Shown: positions 50,973 to 61,335 of the stretch, piece by piece
How positions within the stretch are numbered: the first letter of the stretch is position 1
Layout of the letters: every line of letters begins with the position of its first letter
NCBI RefSeq assembly: GCF_014196515.1
Contig: NZ_JACIDV010000011.1
Coordinates: 96,058 to 160,057, forward strand
Direction: 5' to 3'
Origin: Rhizobium skierniewicense
GTDB lineage: Bacteria; Pseudomonadota; Alphaproteobacteria; Rhizobiales; Rhizobiaceae
DNA: 64,000 nt
Notes under the pieces: generated by a model
What the model saw: the letters and a program-made list of their open reading frames with translations, nothing else
Database searches by the model: none
Told to the model about the DNA's origin: nothing
Translations under genes and position numbers: made by a program

Positions 50973-53537
50973 ATGCTTCATTTTTCCCGCTGGAAAACAG
51001 CCTTTATCTGGCTGGCCGTGCTGCTAAGCGTGTTTATCGCTTCTCCAAACCTGTTTACCGACAAGCAGCTGGAGGGCATGCCATCCTGGTACAAGGACAA
51101 TAAGGTAACGCTCGGTCTCGACCTTCAGGGCGGTTCCCACATCATGCTCAAGATCGAGCGTTCCGACATTGTGAAGGAACGTCTCGAAACCATCGTGGGC
51201 GATGTGCGCACCCAGCTGCGTGATGCCAACATTCGCTACTCGGGCCTGACCGGCAACGGCCAGCTGGTGCAGGTTCGCATCACCGACCCGGCTCAGTACG
51301 AAGCCGCAAAAACCGCATTGCGCGATCTGACCTTGCCGATTTCGTCCGGCACGCTGGTCGGCACATCGATCACGGAAGTGACGACCAGCGACGCTGGCGA
51401 CAACGTGCTGCGTCTCAACCTGACCGATGACGGCATCAATTACCGCATGTCATCGGCTGTTTCCCAGTCCATCGAAGTCGTTCGTCGCCGCGTGGATGAA
51501 GTCGGCACGACCGAACCCCTCATCCAGCGTCAGGGCACCGACCGCATCATCGTGCAGGTTCCTGGCTTGCAGGACCCGCAGCGCTTGAAGTCGCTGTTGA
51601 ACCAGACCGCGAAGCTGTCATTCCGCATGGTCGATACGTCCATGCCGGTTCAGGAAGCGATGAACGGTCGCCCGCCTGCGACATCTGAAATTTTGTATTC
51701 GCAGGACGATCCACCGGTTCCCTATCTTGTCGAGCGTCGCGCTCTCGTATCCGGCGACAACCTTGTCGATTCGCAGGCGAGCTTCAACCAGCAGAACAAC
51801 GAACCGGTCGTAACCTTCCGCTTCGATAGCCGTGGCGCACAGCGTTTCGCGCAGGCGACACAGCAGAACGTCGGCAAGCCGTTCGCCATCATTCTTGACA
51901 ATCAGGTCATTTCCGCACCCGTCATCCGCGAGCCGATCATCGGCGGGTCGGGTCAGATCTCCGGCAATTTCTCGGTTCAGGGCGCAAACGACCTTGCTGT
52001 TCTGTTGCGCGCAGGCGCACTTCCGGCGACGCTGACCGTCGTTGAAGAACGCACCGTCGGCCCGAGCCTCGGCAGCGATTCCATCAATGCCGGACTGATA
52101 GCCAGTGGCATCGGTGGAGCGGCCGTCATCATCTTCATGTTCATCTTCTACGGCTTCTTCGGCCTGCTGGCGAACATAGCGCTCGTCGTCAATATCGTCA
52201 TGCTGCTGGCGGTGCTCAGCGTGATCGGCTCGACGCTGACCTTGCCGGGTATTGCGGGTATCGTTCTGACCATCGGTATGGCGGTCGATTCCAACGTGCT
52301 GATCTATGAGCGAATTCGTGAAGAGGTGAGAAGCGGGAAACCGCTGATTTCTTCGCTGGAAGGCGGGTTTACGCGCGCTTTTGCCACGATCATGGATGCA
52401 AACGTCACAACGCTGATCGTCGCGGGCGTTCTGTTCTACATGGGAACGGGCCCGGTCAAGGGCTTTGCCGTGACGCTGGCCGTCGGTATCATCACCACCG
52501 TCTTCACGGCCTATACGCTGACGGCATGGATGTTCGGCGTCTGGGTTCGCCGCAGCCGTCCCAAGGCCTTGCCCAAGGGAATTCGCACGGCTGTTTTCGA
52601 TGGCAAAGACATTCCCTTCATGCGCTACCGTCGCTATGTCTTTATCCTGAGCGGTCTGGTGATGCTGCTATGCGTCGGCGGTTTCGTGACCAAGGGCCTC
52701 AACCTTGGCATCGACTTCCAGGGCGGCTCCGTCATCGAGGTCAGGGCCAAGCAGGGTGATGCCGATATCGCCGACATCCGCGATCGCCTCAGCCAGTTGA
52801 ACCTCGGTGAAATCCAGGCGCAGGGCTTTGGCACACCGCAGGACGTTCTGATCCGCATTCAGGCGCAGGACGGCGGCGAAAATGCCGAACAGTCCGCCAT
52901 CACGCTGGTGCGTGGCGAACTTGAGGACCGGTACGATTTCCGCCGCGTGGAAGTGGTCGGTCCTGCCGTATCAGGCGATCTGACCTTTACGTCCACCATC
53001 GGTATCGCGCTCGCCATGGTCGCGATCATGGCCTACATATGGGTGCGGTTCGAATGGCAGTTCGCGCTGGGTGCCATTATTTCGATGGTGCATGACGTGG
53101 TCTTTACAATCGGTCTGTTCGTGTTCCTTGGCATCGAGTTCAATCTGACCAGTATCGCGGCGATCCTGACGATCATCGGCTACTCGCTCAACGATACGGT
53201 GGTCATCTACGACCGTATTCGCGAGAACCTGCGGCGATACAAGAAGATGCCGCTCTCGATGATCATCGACGTGTCGCTGAACCAGACGCTGTCGCGCACG
53301 ATCCTGACGGGTCTGACCGTCATGCTGGCGCTTCTGTCGCTTTACCTGTTCGGCGGCGAAGTTATCCGGTCCTTCACCTTCGCGATGCTCTTCGGTGTTG
53401 GTATCGGCGTCTTCTCGTCGGTCTATATCGCAGCGCCGGTTCTGATCGCCTTCAAGCTTCGTCCCGGTGGCAATGACGCCGAAGACGAGAAGGCGGATGC
53501 CAAGGCCAACGCCATTGGCGGCAAGCCGGCCGTCTGA
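50973..53537 (+). CDS. secDF: Fused SecD-SecF protein-export membrane protein
   Basis: The 854-aa protein joins SecD (residues ~1-520) and SecF (~540-840) in one chain. Landmarks are LGLDLQGGSHIML in SecD, IGMAVDSNVLIYERIREE in SecD helix 4, GLNLGIDFQGGSVIEV in SecF and GYSLNDTVVIYDRIREN in SecF. Twelve transmembrane helices and two large periplasmic loops are predicted. It uses the proton gradient to pull proteins across the inner membrane. The fusion is common in Rhizobiales. The next gene overlaps its stop by one base. Confidence 0.96.
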   Translation: MLHFSRWKTAFIWLAVLLSVFIASPNLFTDKQLEGMPSWYKDNKVTLGLDLQGGSHIMLKIERSDIVKERLETIVGDVRTQLRDANIRYSGLTGNGQLVQVRITDPAQYEAAKTALRDLTLPISSGTLVGTSITEVTTSDAGDNVLRLNLTDDGINYRMSSAVSQSIEVVRRRVDEVGTTEPLIQRQGTDRIIVQVPGLQDPQRLKSLLNQTAKLSFRMVDTSMPVQEAMNGRPPATSEILYSQDDPPVPYLVERRALVSGDNLVDSQASFNQQNNEPVVTFRFDSRGAQRFAQATQQNVGKPFAIILDNQVISAPVIREPIIGGSGQISGNFSVQGANDLAVLLRAGALPATLTVVEERTVGPSLGSDSINAGLIASGIGGAAVIIFMFIFYGFFGLLANIALVVNIVMLLAVLSVIGSTLTLPGIAGIVLTIGMAVDSNVLIYERIREEVRSGKPLISSLEGGFTRAFATIMDANVTTLIVAGVLFYMGTGPVKGFAVTLAVGIITTVFTAYTLTAWMFGVWVRRSRPKALPKGIRTAVFDGKDIPFMRYRRYVFILSGLVMLLCVGGFVTKGLNLGIDFQGGSVIEVRAKQGDADIADIRDRLSQLNLGEIQAQGFGTPQDVLIRIQAQDGGENAEQSAITLVRGELEDRYDFRRVEVVGPAVSGDLTFTSTIGIALAMVAIMAYIWVRFEWQFALGAIISMVHDVVFTIGLFVFLGIEFNLTSIAAILTIIGYSLNDTVVIYDRIRENLRRYKKMPLSMIIDVSLNQTLSRTILTGLTVMLALLSLYLFGGEVIRSFTFAMLFGVGIGVFSSVYIAAPVLIAFKLRPGGNDAEDEKADAKANAIGGKPAV

Positions 53538-53929
53538 TGGCCGCCGGTATCGAAATACGCCCGGCCCATTTTCCCGGCCGGGCGCCCATCGACGCTTATG
53601 GCAATGGCGGCTTTCGGTTTGCCGATATGTCGCATCGGGGCTCGCTGCTTTGCATTCCGTCCGGTATTCATGGTTGGGCTGTGGATGATCCGGCCAAGTT
53701 GAGCGTCGAGCACTTTTCCCAGATCATTGCCCAGGCCAGCGAAATCGAGTGCCTGCTCATCGGCACAGGCGATACGATGCGTGTCATTCCGAAAGAGCTG
53801 AAAGCGGCTTTGAGAGCGGCTGGCATCACCGTCGATCCGATGAGCACAGGAGCTGCGGTGCGAACCTACAACATCATGCTGTCGGAATCGCGTGCCGTGG
53901 CAGCGGCGCTGATTGCCGTGGAAGGCTGA
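53537..53929 (+). CDS. Mth938-like domain protein
   Basis: The 130-aa protein belongs to the Mth938/DUF498 family (AYGNGGFRF at the start, LLIGTGDTMRVIPKEL in the middle, GAAVRTYNIM later). Mitochondrial NDUFAF3, a complex I assembly factor, has the same fold. Here it follows secDF and precedes a squalene/phytoene-synthase-like gene, whose mitochondrial counterpart NDUFAF6 is also a complex I assembly factor. A respiratory assembly role is plausible. Confidence 0.85.
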   Translation: MAAGIEIRPAHFPGRAPIDAYGNGGFRFADMSHRGSLLCIPSGIHGWAVDDPAKLSVEHFSQIIAQASEIECLLIGTGDTMRVIPKELKAALRAAGITVDPMSTGAAVRTYNIMLSESRAVAAALIAVEG

Positions 53930-53942
53930 AAGACCGAGATCG

Positions 53943-54791
53943 ATGACAGAGCGGATGACAGATACGGACGCGTGCATGGCGATGTTGCGCGATACCGATC
54001 GTGATCGGTATCTGGCCTGCCTGTTGTCACCTGAGGACAAGCGCCCGGCGCTCGGCGCACTCTACGCCTTCAATGCCGAAATTGCCCGTATTCGCGATTC
54101 TGTGCGCGACCCTCTGCCCGGCGAGGTTCGGATGCAATGGTGGCGTGACCTTCTGGAAGGCAAGCCGCATGGTGAAAGCCTCGCCAACCCGGTTGCCGCA
54201 GCGCTGTTAAGTACCATCGACACGCACAAGCTGCCGCGCCAGACGTTGATCGACCTGATCGAAGCGCGGATATTCGATCTTTACGACGATCCTTTTGCGG
54301 ATCGCAATGCGCTGGAAGGCTATGCCGGGGAAACGGCCTCGGCGCTGATCCAGCTTGCCAGCATCATTCTGTCTCCGTCCGATTCCGCCGAAGGTGCGCA
54401 GGCCGCCGGTCATGCCGGTGTGGCGCAGGCCATGGCGGGCATGTTGCTTCTGATGCCGCTGCATTTGAGGCGCGGGCAGGTCTATATACCCACCGATATG
54501 CTCTCGGCTGCAGGTCTCGACCGCGAGACGTTTCTGGAGGGAAAGGACACGGCGCGCATCGGCGCCGCTATCGAGATCTTTTGCGTGCACGCGCAAGATC
54601 ATCTCGAAAAGGCGCGCCAGGAGCAGGTACCCAAAGCGGTCTTCCCAGCCTTCATCCCCGTTGGATTGGCCGGTGGCGCGATTGCCCGGGCGCGCAAGGC
54701 CGGGGCCGATCTGTTTGATCGCGACATCCAGCCATCACAGCTTCGCCGTCAGTGGCAGCTTGGCAAGGCGTCGTTTACCCGGCGCTTCTGA
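53943..54791 (+). CDS. Squalene/phytoene synthase-like protein (NDUFAF6-type)
   Basis: The 282-aa helical protein has the trans-isoprenyl diphosphate synthase-like fold (ALGALYAFNAEIARIRD, MQWWRDLLEG). The Asp-rich motifs needed for prenyl synthesis are weakly conserved (YDDPFADRNALEGYAGETAS). It may therefore be a complex I assembly factor like NDUFAF6 instead of a terpene enzyme. The adjacent Mth938 gene supports this. ATG 53943 is used; the frame opens at 53913. Confidence 0.78.
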   Translation: MTERMTDTDACMAMLRDTDRDRYLACLLSPEDKRPALGALYAFNAEIARIRDSVRDPLPGEVRMQWWRDLLEGKPHGESLANPVAAALLSTIDTHKLPRQTLIDLIEARIFDLYDDPFADRNALEGYAGETASALIQLASIILSPSDSAEGAQAAGHAGVAQAMAGMLLLMPLHLRRGQVYIPTDMLSAAGLDRETFLEGKDTARIGAAIEIFCVHAQDHLEKARQEQVPKAVFPAFIPVGLAGGAIARARKAGADLFDRDIQPSQLRRQWQLGKASFTRRF

Positions 54792-54892
54792 TACCTGTCC
54801 ATATTCGCGCAAGGCTTGGTGTCTATGCACCGGCATTGATTATAGGATGAGCCGGGACTCGCAAACAGGAGTGGCCGCATGGAGAGACATCG

Positions 54893-55393
54893 ATGAACCC
54901 TGCACTCTGGATCGTCATTCTCTTTCCGCTTGGCATGCTGGGCTATTACCTGTTGCGCCTGAGACGCGATACCGATCGGGACGATGACCACGATACGGGC
55001 CAGGCGATCCTCGATTTTGCGCGCGCCTTTCCGACGGAAGCCATCCGCAGTCTGCATATGACCGCCGATGGCAATACCGTTTTCGTGCGTTTGCACGATA
55101 ACAAGGCTGGCTTCATGCGCAACATGGGCAAGCACCACGCCTGCATGTTGATCAATCCCGAACGCATTACAGTCGAGCATCTGGAAACCGGCGACGGTTT
55201 CGTGGTGACCTTCCTCGACACGCCCAAATATAGCGGCGCCTACCGGTTCAAGACGGTGGGCGAGGCGGCGGAGGTGTCGCTGTGGCTGCTGGGAAGCTAT
55301 CTGGAGGCAGCCGACATAGAACCGGCGGCAACTGTGCCGGATCAGGCCGCCGACGCATCCGGGACCAACGCATCGCCATCTGCCTCGACCTGA
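54893..55393 (+). CDS. Membrane-anchored hypothetical protein
   Basis: The 166-aa protein has one N-terminal transmembrane helix ([18 protein letters not shown]) and a cytoplasmic domain with a FxD-type beta-rich core ([19 protein letters not shown]). The Ala-rich C-terminus is low complexity. It overlaps convergently the trmFO end by about 50 bases. No function known. Confidence 0.72.
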   Translation: MNPALWIVILFPLGMLGYYLLRLRRDTDRDDDHDTGQAILDFARAFPTEAIRSLHMTADGNTVFVRLHDNKAGFMRNMGKHHACMLINPERITVEHLETGDGFVVTFLDTPKYSGAYRFKTVGEAAEVSLWLLGSYLEAADIEPAATVPDQAADASGTNASPSAST

Positions 55394-56814
55394 GCGAAGA
55401 CAGGGGCGGGAACACCGAGCCACGATGCGCAATCGGTCAGGGCACGCCTGGCCATGAGATGCCGCTTCATGATCGTCTTGTCCTTGCCACGGAAACGCTT
55501 GACGCCTTCCGGCTTGACGATGGAGCCCGGTTCCAGTTCAGGGAAAAGCCCGAAATTGATGTTCATTGGCTGGAAAGAGCGCTTGCCCGCTTCCTCATCG
55601 GTCGACAGATGCCCGCCGGTGATGTGGTTGAGGAGCGACCCCAGTGCCGTCGTTGCTGGCGGCAGGCTGACCGGTTCACCCTTGCGCTCGGCACTGGCGA
55701 ACCGGCCGGTCAGAAGACCGATGGACGCGCTTTCCACATAGCCTTCGCAGCCCGTGATCTGTCCTGCAAAACGCACCGAAGGGCGCGACTTCAGCCGTAG
55801 CGACGGATCGAGCAGGCGTGGCGAATCGATATAGGTGTTGCGGTGCAGGCCGCCCAGACGGGCAAATTCCGCATTTTCGAGGCCGGGGATCATGCGGAAG
55901 ATATCGGCCTGCGTTCCGTATTTCAGCTTCGTCTGGAAGCCGACCATATTGTAGAGCGTGCCGAGCGCATTGTCCTGCCGAAGCTGGACGACGGCATAGG
56001 CCTTGACGGTGGGGTTGTGGGCGTTGGTGAGACCCATGGGCTTCATCGGGCCGTGGCGCAGCGTCTCGCGACCGCGCTCGGCCATGATCTCGATGGGCAG
56101 GCAGCCGTCGAAATAGGGCGTGCCCTCCCATTCCTTGAAGCCGACCGTATCGCCCGCGACGAGCGCATCGATGAAGGCGTTGTACTGGTCCTCATCCATC
56201 GGGCAGTTGATATAATCCTTGCCGTTGCCGCCGGGGCCGACCTTGTCGTAGCGCGACTGGTACCAGCAGACATCCATGTTGATGCTGTCGCGGTGAAGGA
56301 TAGGCGCGATGGCATCGAAGAAGGCGAGCGCGTCCTCGCCTGTTTCCGCCTGAATGGAGGCGGCAAGTGCCGGCGAGGTGAGAGGGCCGGTGGCGATGAT
56401 GGTGTTGTCCCATTCCTTCGGCGGCAGCCCGACGATTTCCTCGCGGATGATGGTGATCAGCGGGTGAGCCTCAAGCGCTGCCGTTACGGCTGCGGCAAAA
56501 CCATCGCGGTCGACGGCGAGCGCGCTACCGGCCGGGACCTTGTGCTTGTCGGCGCAGGCGATGATGAGGGATCCCGCAAGGCGCATTTCCGCGTGGATGA
56601 CACCGACGGCATTGGCTGTCGCGTCGTCCGAGCGGAATGAGTTCGAGCAGACGAGCTCGGCCAGCGAATCGCCCTTGTGGGCATCGGTGCCGCGCACGCC
56701 ACGCATTTCGTGCAGGATGACGGGGACGCCCGCCTGCGCGATCTGCCATGCGGCCTCCGACCCGGCCAGGCCGCCGCCGATGATGTGAATGGGAGAAAAG
56801 GTCTTGTCTTGCAT
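55342..56814 (-). CDS. trmFO: Folate-dependent tRNA (uracil-54-C5) methyltransferase
   Basis: The 490-aa flavoprotein has the FAD-binding start [20 protein letters not shown] and the TrmFO/Gid signatures ([34 protein letters not shown]). It makes T54 in the tRNA T-loop using methylenetetrahydrofolate and FADH2. Usual bacterial members are 440-470 aa; the extra C-terminal residues lie in the overlap with the convergent hypothetical gene. Confidence 0.95.
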   Translation of the reverse strand: MQDKTFSPIHIIGGGLAGSEAAWQIAQAGVPVILHEMRGVRGTDAHKGDSLAELVCSNSFRSDDATANAVGVIHAEMRLAGSLIIACADKHKVPAGSALAVDRDGFAAAVTAALEAHPLITIIREEIVGLPPKEWDNTIIATGPLTSPALAASIQAETGEDALAFFDAIAPILHRDSINMDVCWYQSRYDKVGPGGNGKDYINCPMDEDQYNAFIDALVAGDTVGFKEWEGTPYFDGCLPIEIMAERGRETLRHGPMKPMGLTNAHNPTVKAYAVVQLRQDNALGTLYNMVGFQTKLKYGTQADIFRMIPGLENAEFARLGGLHRNTYIDSPRLLDPSLRLKSRPSVRFAGQITGCEGYVESASIGLLTGRFASAERKGEPVSLPPATTALGSLLNHITGGHLSTDEEAGKRSFQPMNINFGLFPELEPGSIVKPEGVKRFRGKDKTIMKRHLMARRALTDCASWLGVPAPVFAQVEADGDALVPDASAA

Positions 56815-56990
56815 GGCGCACCCGCACCGCCATGCGGCACGCGGGTGCGCCAGGCGGACATATGTGTTTGATGTGGGAGCCTCAGATATTCTGGAGGCGA
56901 ATTTGGTGCTGCAGTACCATGATAGGAGATCGCCGCCAAACTTTTTCGATCATGACGGGGGAGCGATGGGCGCTAAGCCCGGATAAGCGA

Positions 56991-57014
56991 AACCCGCCGA
57001 AACGTCGGCGGGTT
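56991..57014 (-). terminator. Hairpin terminator downstream of the 57124 gene
   Basis: AACCCGCCGA (56991-57000), loop AACG, TCGGCGGGTT (57005-57014). It suits the leftward hypothetical gene at 57124-57336; the leftward strand continues TTTC. Confidence 0.6.
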
Positions 57015-57123
57015 GTAACTGTCTCTCTAAAATGCGATGCGTTCGCGCCCATGTCGTTTCGTCAGGAAACCTGATGTCCCAGACCTGCATCTCGCCCGGA
57101 CGACAGGGCGGGGGTGGATTTTA

Positions 57124-57336
57124 TCAAGACAGCGGACGGTCTTCCGCAAAACTTGCTTCGGAAACCTGCCCACTGGCCAGCGCAACAATTGCCAGCACGG
57201 CGTGTTTCCGATCCCAGCCAGCTCCCTCTGCCTTTTCAAGCAGGCCATTGATAGACGGCTCCAAGGCAAACTGGCACTCGGCCTGATAATCCATCGTATC
57301 GACCGAGAGCGACGGAGAATTGATCAAAGCGCGCAT
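57124..57336 (-). CDS. Small conserved-looking hypothetical protein
   Basis: The 70-aa acidic product (QAECQFALEPSINGLLEKAEGAGWDRKHAVLAIVAL) is predicted helical with one Cys, and begins MRALINSPSLSVDTMDY. A hairpin terminator lies downstream, supporting expression. The form is like small rhizobial proteins of unknown function. Confidence 0.55.
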   Translation of the reverse strand: MRALINSPSLSVDTMDYQAECQFALEPSINGLLEKAEGAGWDRKHAVLAIVALASGQVSEASFAEDRPLS

Positions 57337-57573
57337 TCAGCACTCCATTTCTCGCTTAGCCCTGAGTATCATGTCAGGCTAGGCGTGCATTCACCAAATA
57401 CGCCTGTCATCAGAATGACAACAGAACGTAATACGCAACGAATCCCCCAGCGCGGCGTAAACTCGTTTATATGCGTGAAGCTGTCAAGTTATACAGCTCG
57501 GTATAAGCGACATAACTTGGGGTGGTGAACTCAGCGTTGAATCTTCTGTTTTCAACGCATTGAGGCTGCTCAA

Positions 57574-57819
57574 TCAGCGGAAATCCCGCTTCGGCTTCCG
57601 CCGCCAGATGAGCATCGCCATCAGAAACAGTGAAAACATGATGAACCAGGTCAGTGGAAACGCCAGGAACAGGGCGGCGTATCCACAGTTTTCTTCAACA
57701 CACGCACCCAGAGCGCCCGCTTCCGCCATCATCGTGACGGTGAAGCCAGCGGCCAGACCTGTGGCGACAACCCCTGCAACAAGAATCAATATGTTCGTTA
57801 CAACTCTCATCTGTCTCAT
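57574..57819 (-). CDS. Small two-helix membrane protein
   Basis: From ATG 57819 the product is 81 aa with two transmembrane helices (NILILVAGVVATGLAAGF and ALFLAFPLTWFIMFSLFLM) and a periplasmic Cys pair (ACVEENC). The open frame runs upstream through the tRNA-Lys gene, which is an artefact. No family recognised. Confidence 0.55.
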   Translation of the reverse strand: MRQMRVVTNILILVAGVVATGLAAGFTVTMMAEAGALGACVEENCGYAALFLAFPLTWFIMFSLFLMAMLIWRRKPKRDFR

Positions 57820-57950
57820 TAAGTCGTAAAATGAGACGGCTTTACGGAGTAAACAAGATAAAGCTGATGTTTCGAAGAGGTGTTGCCAGTTTGCGACGCA
57901 GGACGCGAACCATAACGAATATGGATTGATGTGACATATTTTAAGGAGAA

Positions 57951-58026
<76 letters not shown>

Positions 58027-58186
58027 GCCGCCGCCGTGTCTGGCGGTGTGATTGGCCGTATAAAGAGGAACATTCTGATTGTCCAGCATGGAAATGAAAT
58101 TTCTTCGATTTTCATCTTCGAAAAATCACGGCCATGCCGGAAAAGGCTGGAAACGCAGCTTTTTCAATCAGATTGTCTTTTTTCTC

Positions 58187-58438
58187 TCAGCGCCGGAAAG
58201 CTCTCGCGATGGCGATAAGAATGCACGCGCCGACAAAACCGGCGATGAGATATCCGATCCAGCCCGTCAGGACCACGCCGAAGACCGCAAGGATCGCGTT
58301 TGCGACGATGGCGCCGACGATCCCCAGAATGATGTTCATGAAAACACCCATATTGCTCTTCATGAACTGTTCGGCGAGCCAACCGGCGATGCCACCGATG
58401 ATGATTGCGGCTATCCAGCCAATACCAGCAGATTCCAT
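58187..58438 (-). CDS. GlsB/YeaQ/YmgE (transglycosylase-associated) membrane protein
   Basis: The 83-aa protein has three hydrophobic segments and the family pattern IIGGIAGWLAEQFMKSNMG...NIILGIVGAIVA...GWIGYLIAGFVGA. ATG 58438 follows GAGGAGG. These small inner-membrane proteins are stress-related; their function is unknown. A longer frame to 59215 is an artefact. Confidence 0.88.
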   Translation of the reverse strand: MESAGIGWIAAIIIGGIAGWLAEQFMKSNMGVFMNIILGIVGAIVANAILAVFGVVLTGWIGYLIAGFVGACILIAIARAFRR

Positions 58439-58595
58439 AATTTCCTCCTCGGTTACTGCATTAGCATATTTGGCGATTCTAATGGTTTCTTCAAGGTGCG
58501 CGACCGACGGCATTTTGAAAGGCGAGACGCTTGAAACCTTCGAGACGCCAATTACGTTGGCGCAGTGATTCGGAAAGAGTGAAGGGCATTCACAG

Positions 58596-61169
58596 ATGAT
58601 ATTCTCCAGAGGGTCTGGGCGTTTACTGCCTGTCCTGTTTGCATTCATGGCGTTGTGGGCGCTTCCGGCACAAATCGTTTCGGCGCAAACGCCGCAGGCT
58701 GCCAGCGAAGACGCCGCATTGTCGGTTGCGCAGAAGGCAGAGGCACGCCTCGTCAAAGACAAGGCGACCCTGGCCGACATCACCGAGCAGATCGACAACA
58801 AGGGCAACGACGATATGAAGCTCGTCGACCTGAAGGGTAAGGCCGATGATCTGGCAGGCAACGCTGCCGCGACCGTCGGCCACCTGCGCGCCAGGCTGGA
58901 CGAAATCAGCACGCGTATCACGTCGCTCGGGGAGCCGCCCAAGGAGGGCCAGCCGCCCGAAGCCAGCGTCGTGACCGACGAGCGCAACAAGCTGACTGCG
59001 GAAAAAGCGCAGATCAACGCCGTTCTGGGTGATGCTGAGAGCGTCTCGACCAGTGCCTCGCGACTTTCCAATACCATCACCAATCTTCGCCGTGAGCTTT
59101 TTGCCGCGACACTGTTCAAGCGCACGGAAATATCGCTGCCCGTTCTGGCGGAAGCGGGCACGGAGTTCGTCGGCGAAATTTCGTCACTCAGCAGTTCTCT
59201 GACCGGCTGGGCCATCTTCGTTTGGAACTACAAGCGGGTGTCGATGTTCGGCGCCGTTTCTCTTTCCGTCTTGGCTGCCTTGTTGTTTATGGTCGGCGGC
59301 TACCGCTTTCTGGGGCATCGGATGGAGCGGCGCGCGTTTTCGGGTGCGCCGACCTATCTGCGACGTCTGTCGGTTGCGTTTTGGTCTACCGTGGTGCAGT
59401 CGATGTCGGTGTTCCTGTTCGTATCGGTATCGGCATTCCTTCTCGATAATTTCGGGGTCTTGCGACCCGACATCGCGCCGATCGTCTTCGTGGCGATGTC
59501 AGTGGTCGCCTTCGTCTATTTCGTCTCAAGGCTGACCTACGCGATCTTTTCGCCGACGCAGCCCGAGTGGCGGCTGCTCAAGGTATCGACCCGGGGGGCG
59601 CATATTCTGTCGTCGGCCATGCTTGTCATGGCCCTGGTCAACGGCCTCGACTACCTGTTCAGCACGATCAGCGAGACGCTGAATTCGCCGCTCATTCTCA
59701 CTGTCGCCAAAAGCTTCGTCGCCTCCATCATCATCGGCATCATTCTGTTTGCCCTGTCATTCGTGAAACCGTTGGCCAGCACGGATATCGAAGGAGACGG
59801 TCGCGATAAACGCATGCCGCGCTGGCTTTCGAGCCTGCTGCGCGTCGGCGGCCTTTTGCTGATCGGCGCGTGTCTCACCGGCTATGTCGGGCTTGCCCGG
59901 TTCCTGGCGACGCAGATCGTTTCGACGGGTGCCGTCCTGGCGACGGTGTATATCGGTATCCTCTCCGGCCGCGCCATTTCCAAGCAGGGCATCTTTGCCG
60001 AAACGCTGGTCGGGCGCTATCTGGGCAGACGTTTTGGCCTTGGACCCGTGCCGCTGGATCAGGCCGGTCTGGCTGCCGGGCTCGGCATCTATTGCGCGGC
60101 TCTGGCGTTCGGCGTTCCGCTGGTGCTGTTTTCCTGGGGCTTCCAGCCTGGCGATATCGAAAGCTGGGCCTACCGGTTGCTGACGGGCTTCTCCATCGGC
60201 AAGACCTCCATCTCGCTGATCAGCATCATCACCGGCATTCTCGTCTTCGTCGTCGGTTATGCCGTGACCCGCTGGTTCCAGAAATGGCTCGACAGAAACG
60301 TCATGGCGCGCGGCCAGGTGGACGCCGGTGTGCGCAACTCGGTTGGTACCGGCATCGGCTATCTGGGCGTCGTCGTCGCCGCGATCTTTGGTATCTCATC
60401 GGCCGGTCTCGATCTCTCCAGCCTCGCGCTCGTTGCCTCGGCCCTGTCGGTCGGTATCGGTTTCGGCCTCCAGAACATCGTGTCGAATTTCGTGTCCGGC
60501 CTCATTCTGCTGGTTGAGCGTCCGTTCAAGGTGGGTGACTGGGTGGTGACGGGGACGGTCGAGGGAACGGTCAAGCGTCTGTCCGTGCGTGCAACCGAGA
60601 TCGAAACCTTCCGCGGTCAGTCGATCATCGTCCCCAACTCGGAATTCATCAATTCCTCGGTGGGTAACTGGACGCATAGAAACCGCATCCAGCGCGGGGA
60701 AATTCCGGTTTCCGTTTCCTACGACACTGACCCACAACGGGTGATGGATATTCTGCTGGAGCTGGTGAAGAAACAAACTCCCGTCCTGCGCAATCCGGAG
60801 CCGCATGTGGAATTTCTGCGGTTCGGAGAGTTTTCACTGGACTTCGAGCTGCGTTTCCATCTCTCCGATCTCAACCATGGCCTGACAGTCAAGAACAATC
60901 TTCGCATGGAGATTTTGAAGCGGTTCCACCAGGAAGGAATCAGCATTCCCATGAGGCAGCGCAATGTAAATATTCATGTCGATGGTGACGCCAATTTGCA
61001 CGCGCTGGACGCCCTGGCAGAAGAAGACGGCAACAAGATGCTTGTGTCCAAAACCGCAGCTGCCGCGACGCCGCAGCAGGAAATGCCCAAGCCCGATGAT
61101 CGGGATAAACCAACCAAGGACGTGGAAAACGAGACACCAAGAGCCTCTGCGCGTAACCGCAGATCCTGA
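58596..61169 (+). CDS. MscS-family mechanosensitive channel with DUF3772 region
   Basis: The 857-aa protein has a signal peptide (cleavage near AQT, residue ~30), a periplasmic helical DUF3772-type domain (~40-200) and about eleven transmembrane helices. A C-terminal MscS core follows: GIGFGLQNIVSNFVSGLILLVERPFKVGDWV, then the beta domain. Such large MscS paralogues release solutes on hypo-osmotic shock or act in envelope stress. The C-terminal tail is charged and Pro-rich. A hairpin terminator follows. Confidence 0.93.
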   Translation: MIFSRGSGRLLPVLFAFMALWALPAQIVSAQTPQAASEDAALSVAQKAEARLVKDKATLADITEQIDNKGNDDMKLVDLKGKADDLAGNAAATVGHLRARLDEISTRITSLGEPPKEGQPPEASVVTDERNKLTAEKAQINAVLGDAESVSTSASRLSNTITNLRRELFAATLFKRTEISLPVLAEAGTEFVGEISSLSSSLTGWAIFVWNYKRVSMFGAVSLSVLAALLFMVGGYRFLGHRMERRAFSGAPTYLRRLSVAFWSTVVQSMSVFLFVSVSAFLLDNFGVLRPDIAPIVFVAMSVVAFVYFVSRLTYAIFSPTQPEWRLLKVSTRGAHILSSAMLVMALVNGLDYLFSTISETLNSPLILTVAKSFVASIIIGIILFALSFVKPLASTDIEGDGRDKRMPRWLSSLLRVGGLLLIGACLTGYVGLARFLATQIVSTGAVLATVYIGILSGRAISKQGIFAETLVGRYLGRRFGLGPVPLDQAGLAAGLGIYCAALAFGVPLVLFSWGFQPGDIESWAYRLLTGFSIGKTSISLISIITGILVFVVGYAVTRWFQKWLDRNVMARGQVDAGVRNSVGTGIGYLGVVVAAIFGISSAGLDLSSLALVASALSVGIGFGLQNIVSNFVSGLILLVERPFKVGDWVVTGTVEGTVKRLSVRATEIETFRGQSIIVPNSEFINSSVGNWTHRNRIQRGEIPVSVSYDTDPQRVMDILLELVKKQTPVLRNPEPHVEFLRFGEFSLDFELRFHLSDLNHGLTVKNNLRMEILKRFHQEGISIPMRQRNVNIHVDGDANLHALDALAEEDGNKMLVSKTAAAATPQQEMPKPDDRDKPTKDVENETPRASARNRRS

Positions 61170-61192
61170 CTCTCCCGAAGCCTGGAAATTGG

Positions 61193-61223
61193 CAAAAGGC
61201 TCGCCGTCGCGGCGAGCCTTTTG
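61193..61223 (+). terminator. Terminator of the mechanosensitive channel gene
   Basis: CAAAAGGCTCGCC (61193-61205), loop GTCGC, GGCGAGCCTTTTG (61211-61223): a perfect 13-bp stem with A and T runs on both sides, so it can act in both directions. Confidence 0.85.
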
Positions 61224-61335
61224 CATGTCGTAATCAGGCGTTTGGGTAGCGGTGCGACATTGCATAGTCTTGCCCATACTGGTTCGATGACGCCTGCGAA
61301 AACGCGGGTGAGTTGCCTCAAGGGGAATATGCATC

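Noticed and set aside
58187..59215. 342-aa version of the YeaQ/YmgE-like protein
   Set aside because: The upstream part is antisense to the MscS gene; ATG 58438 with GAGGAGG gives the normal 83-aa protein.
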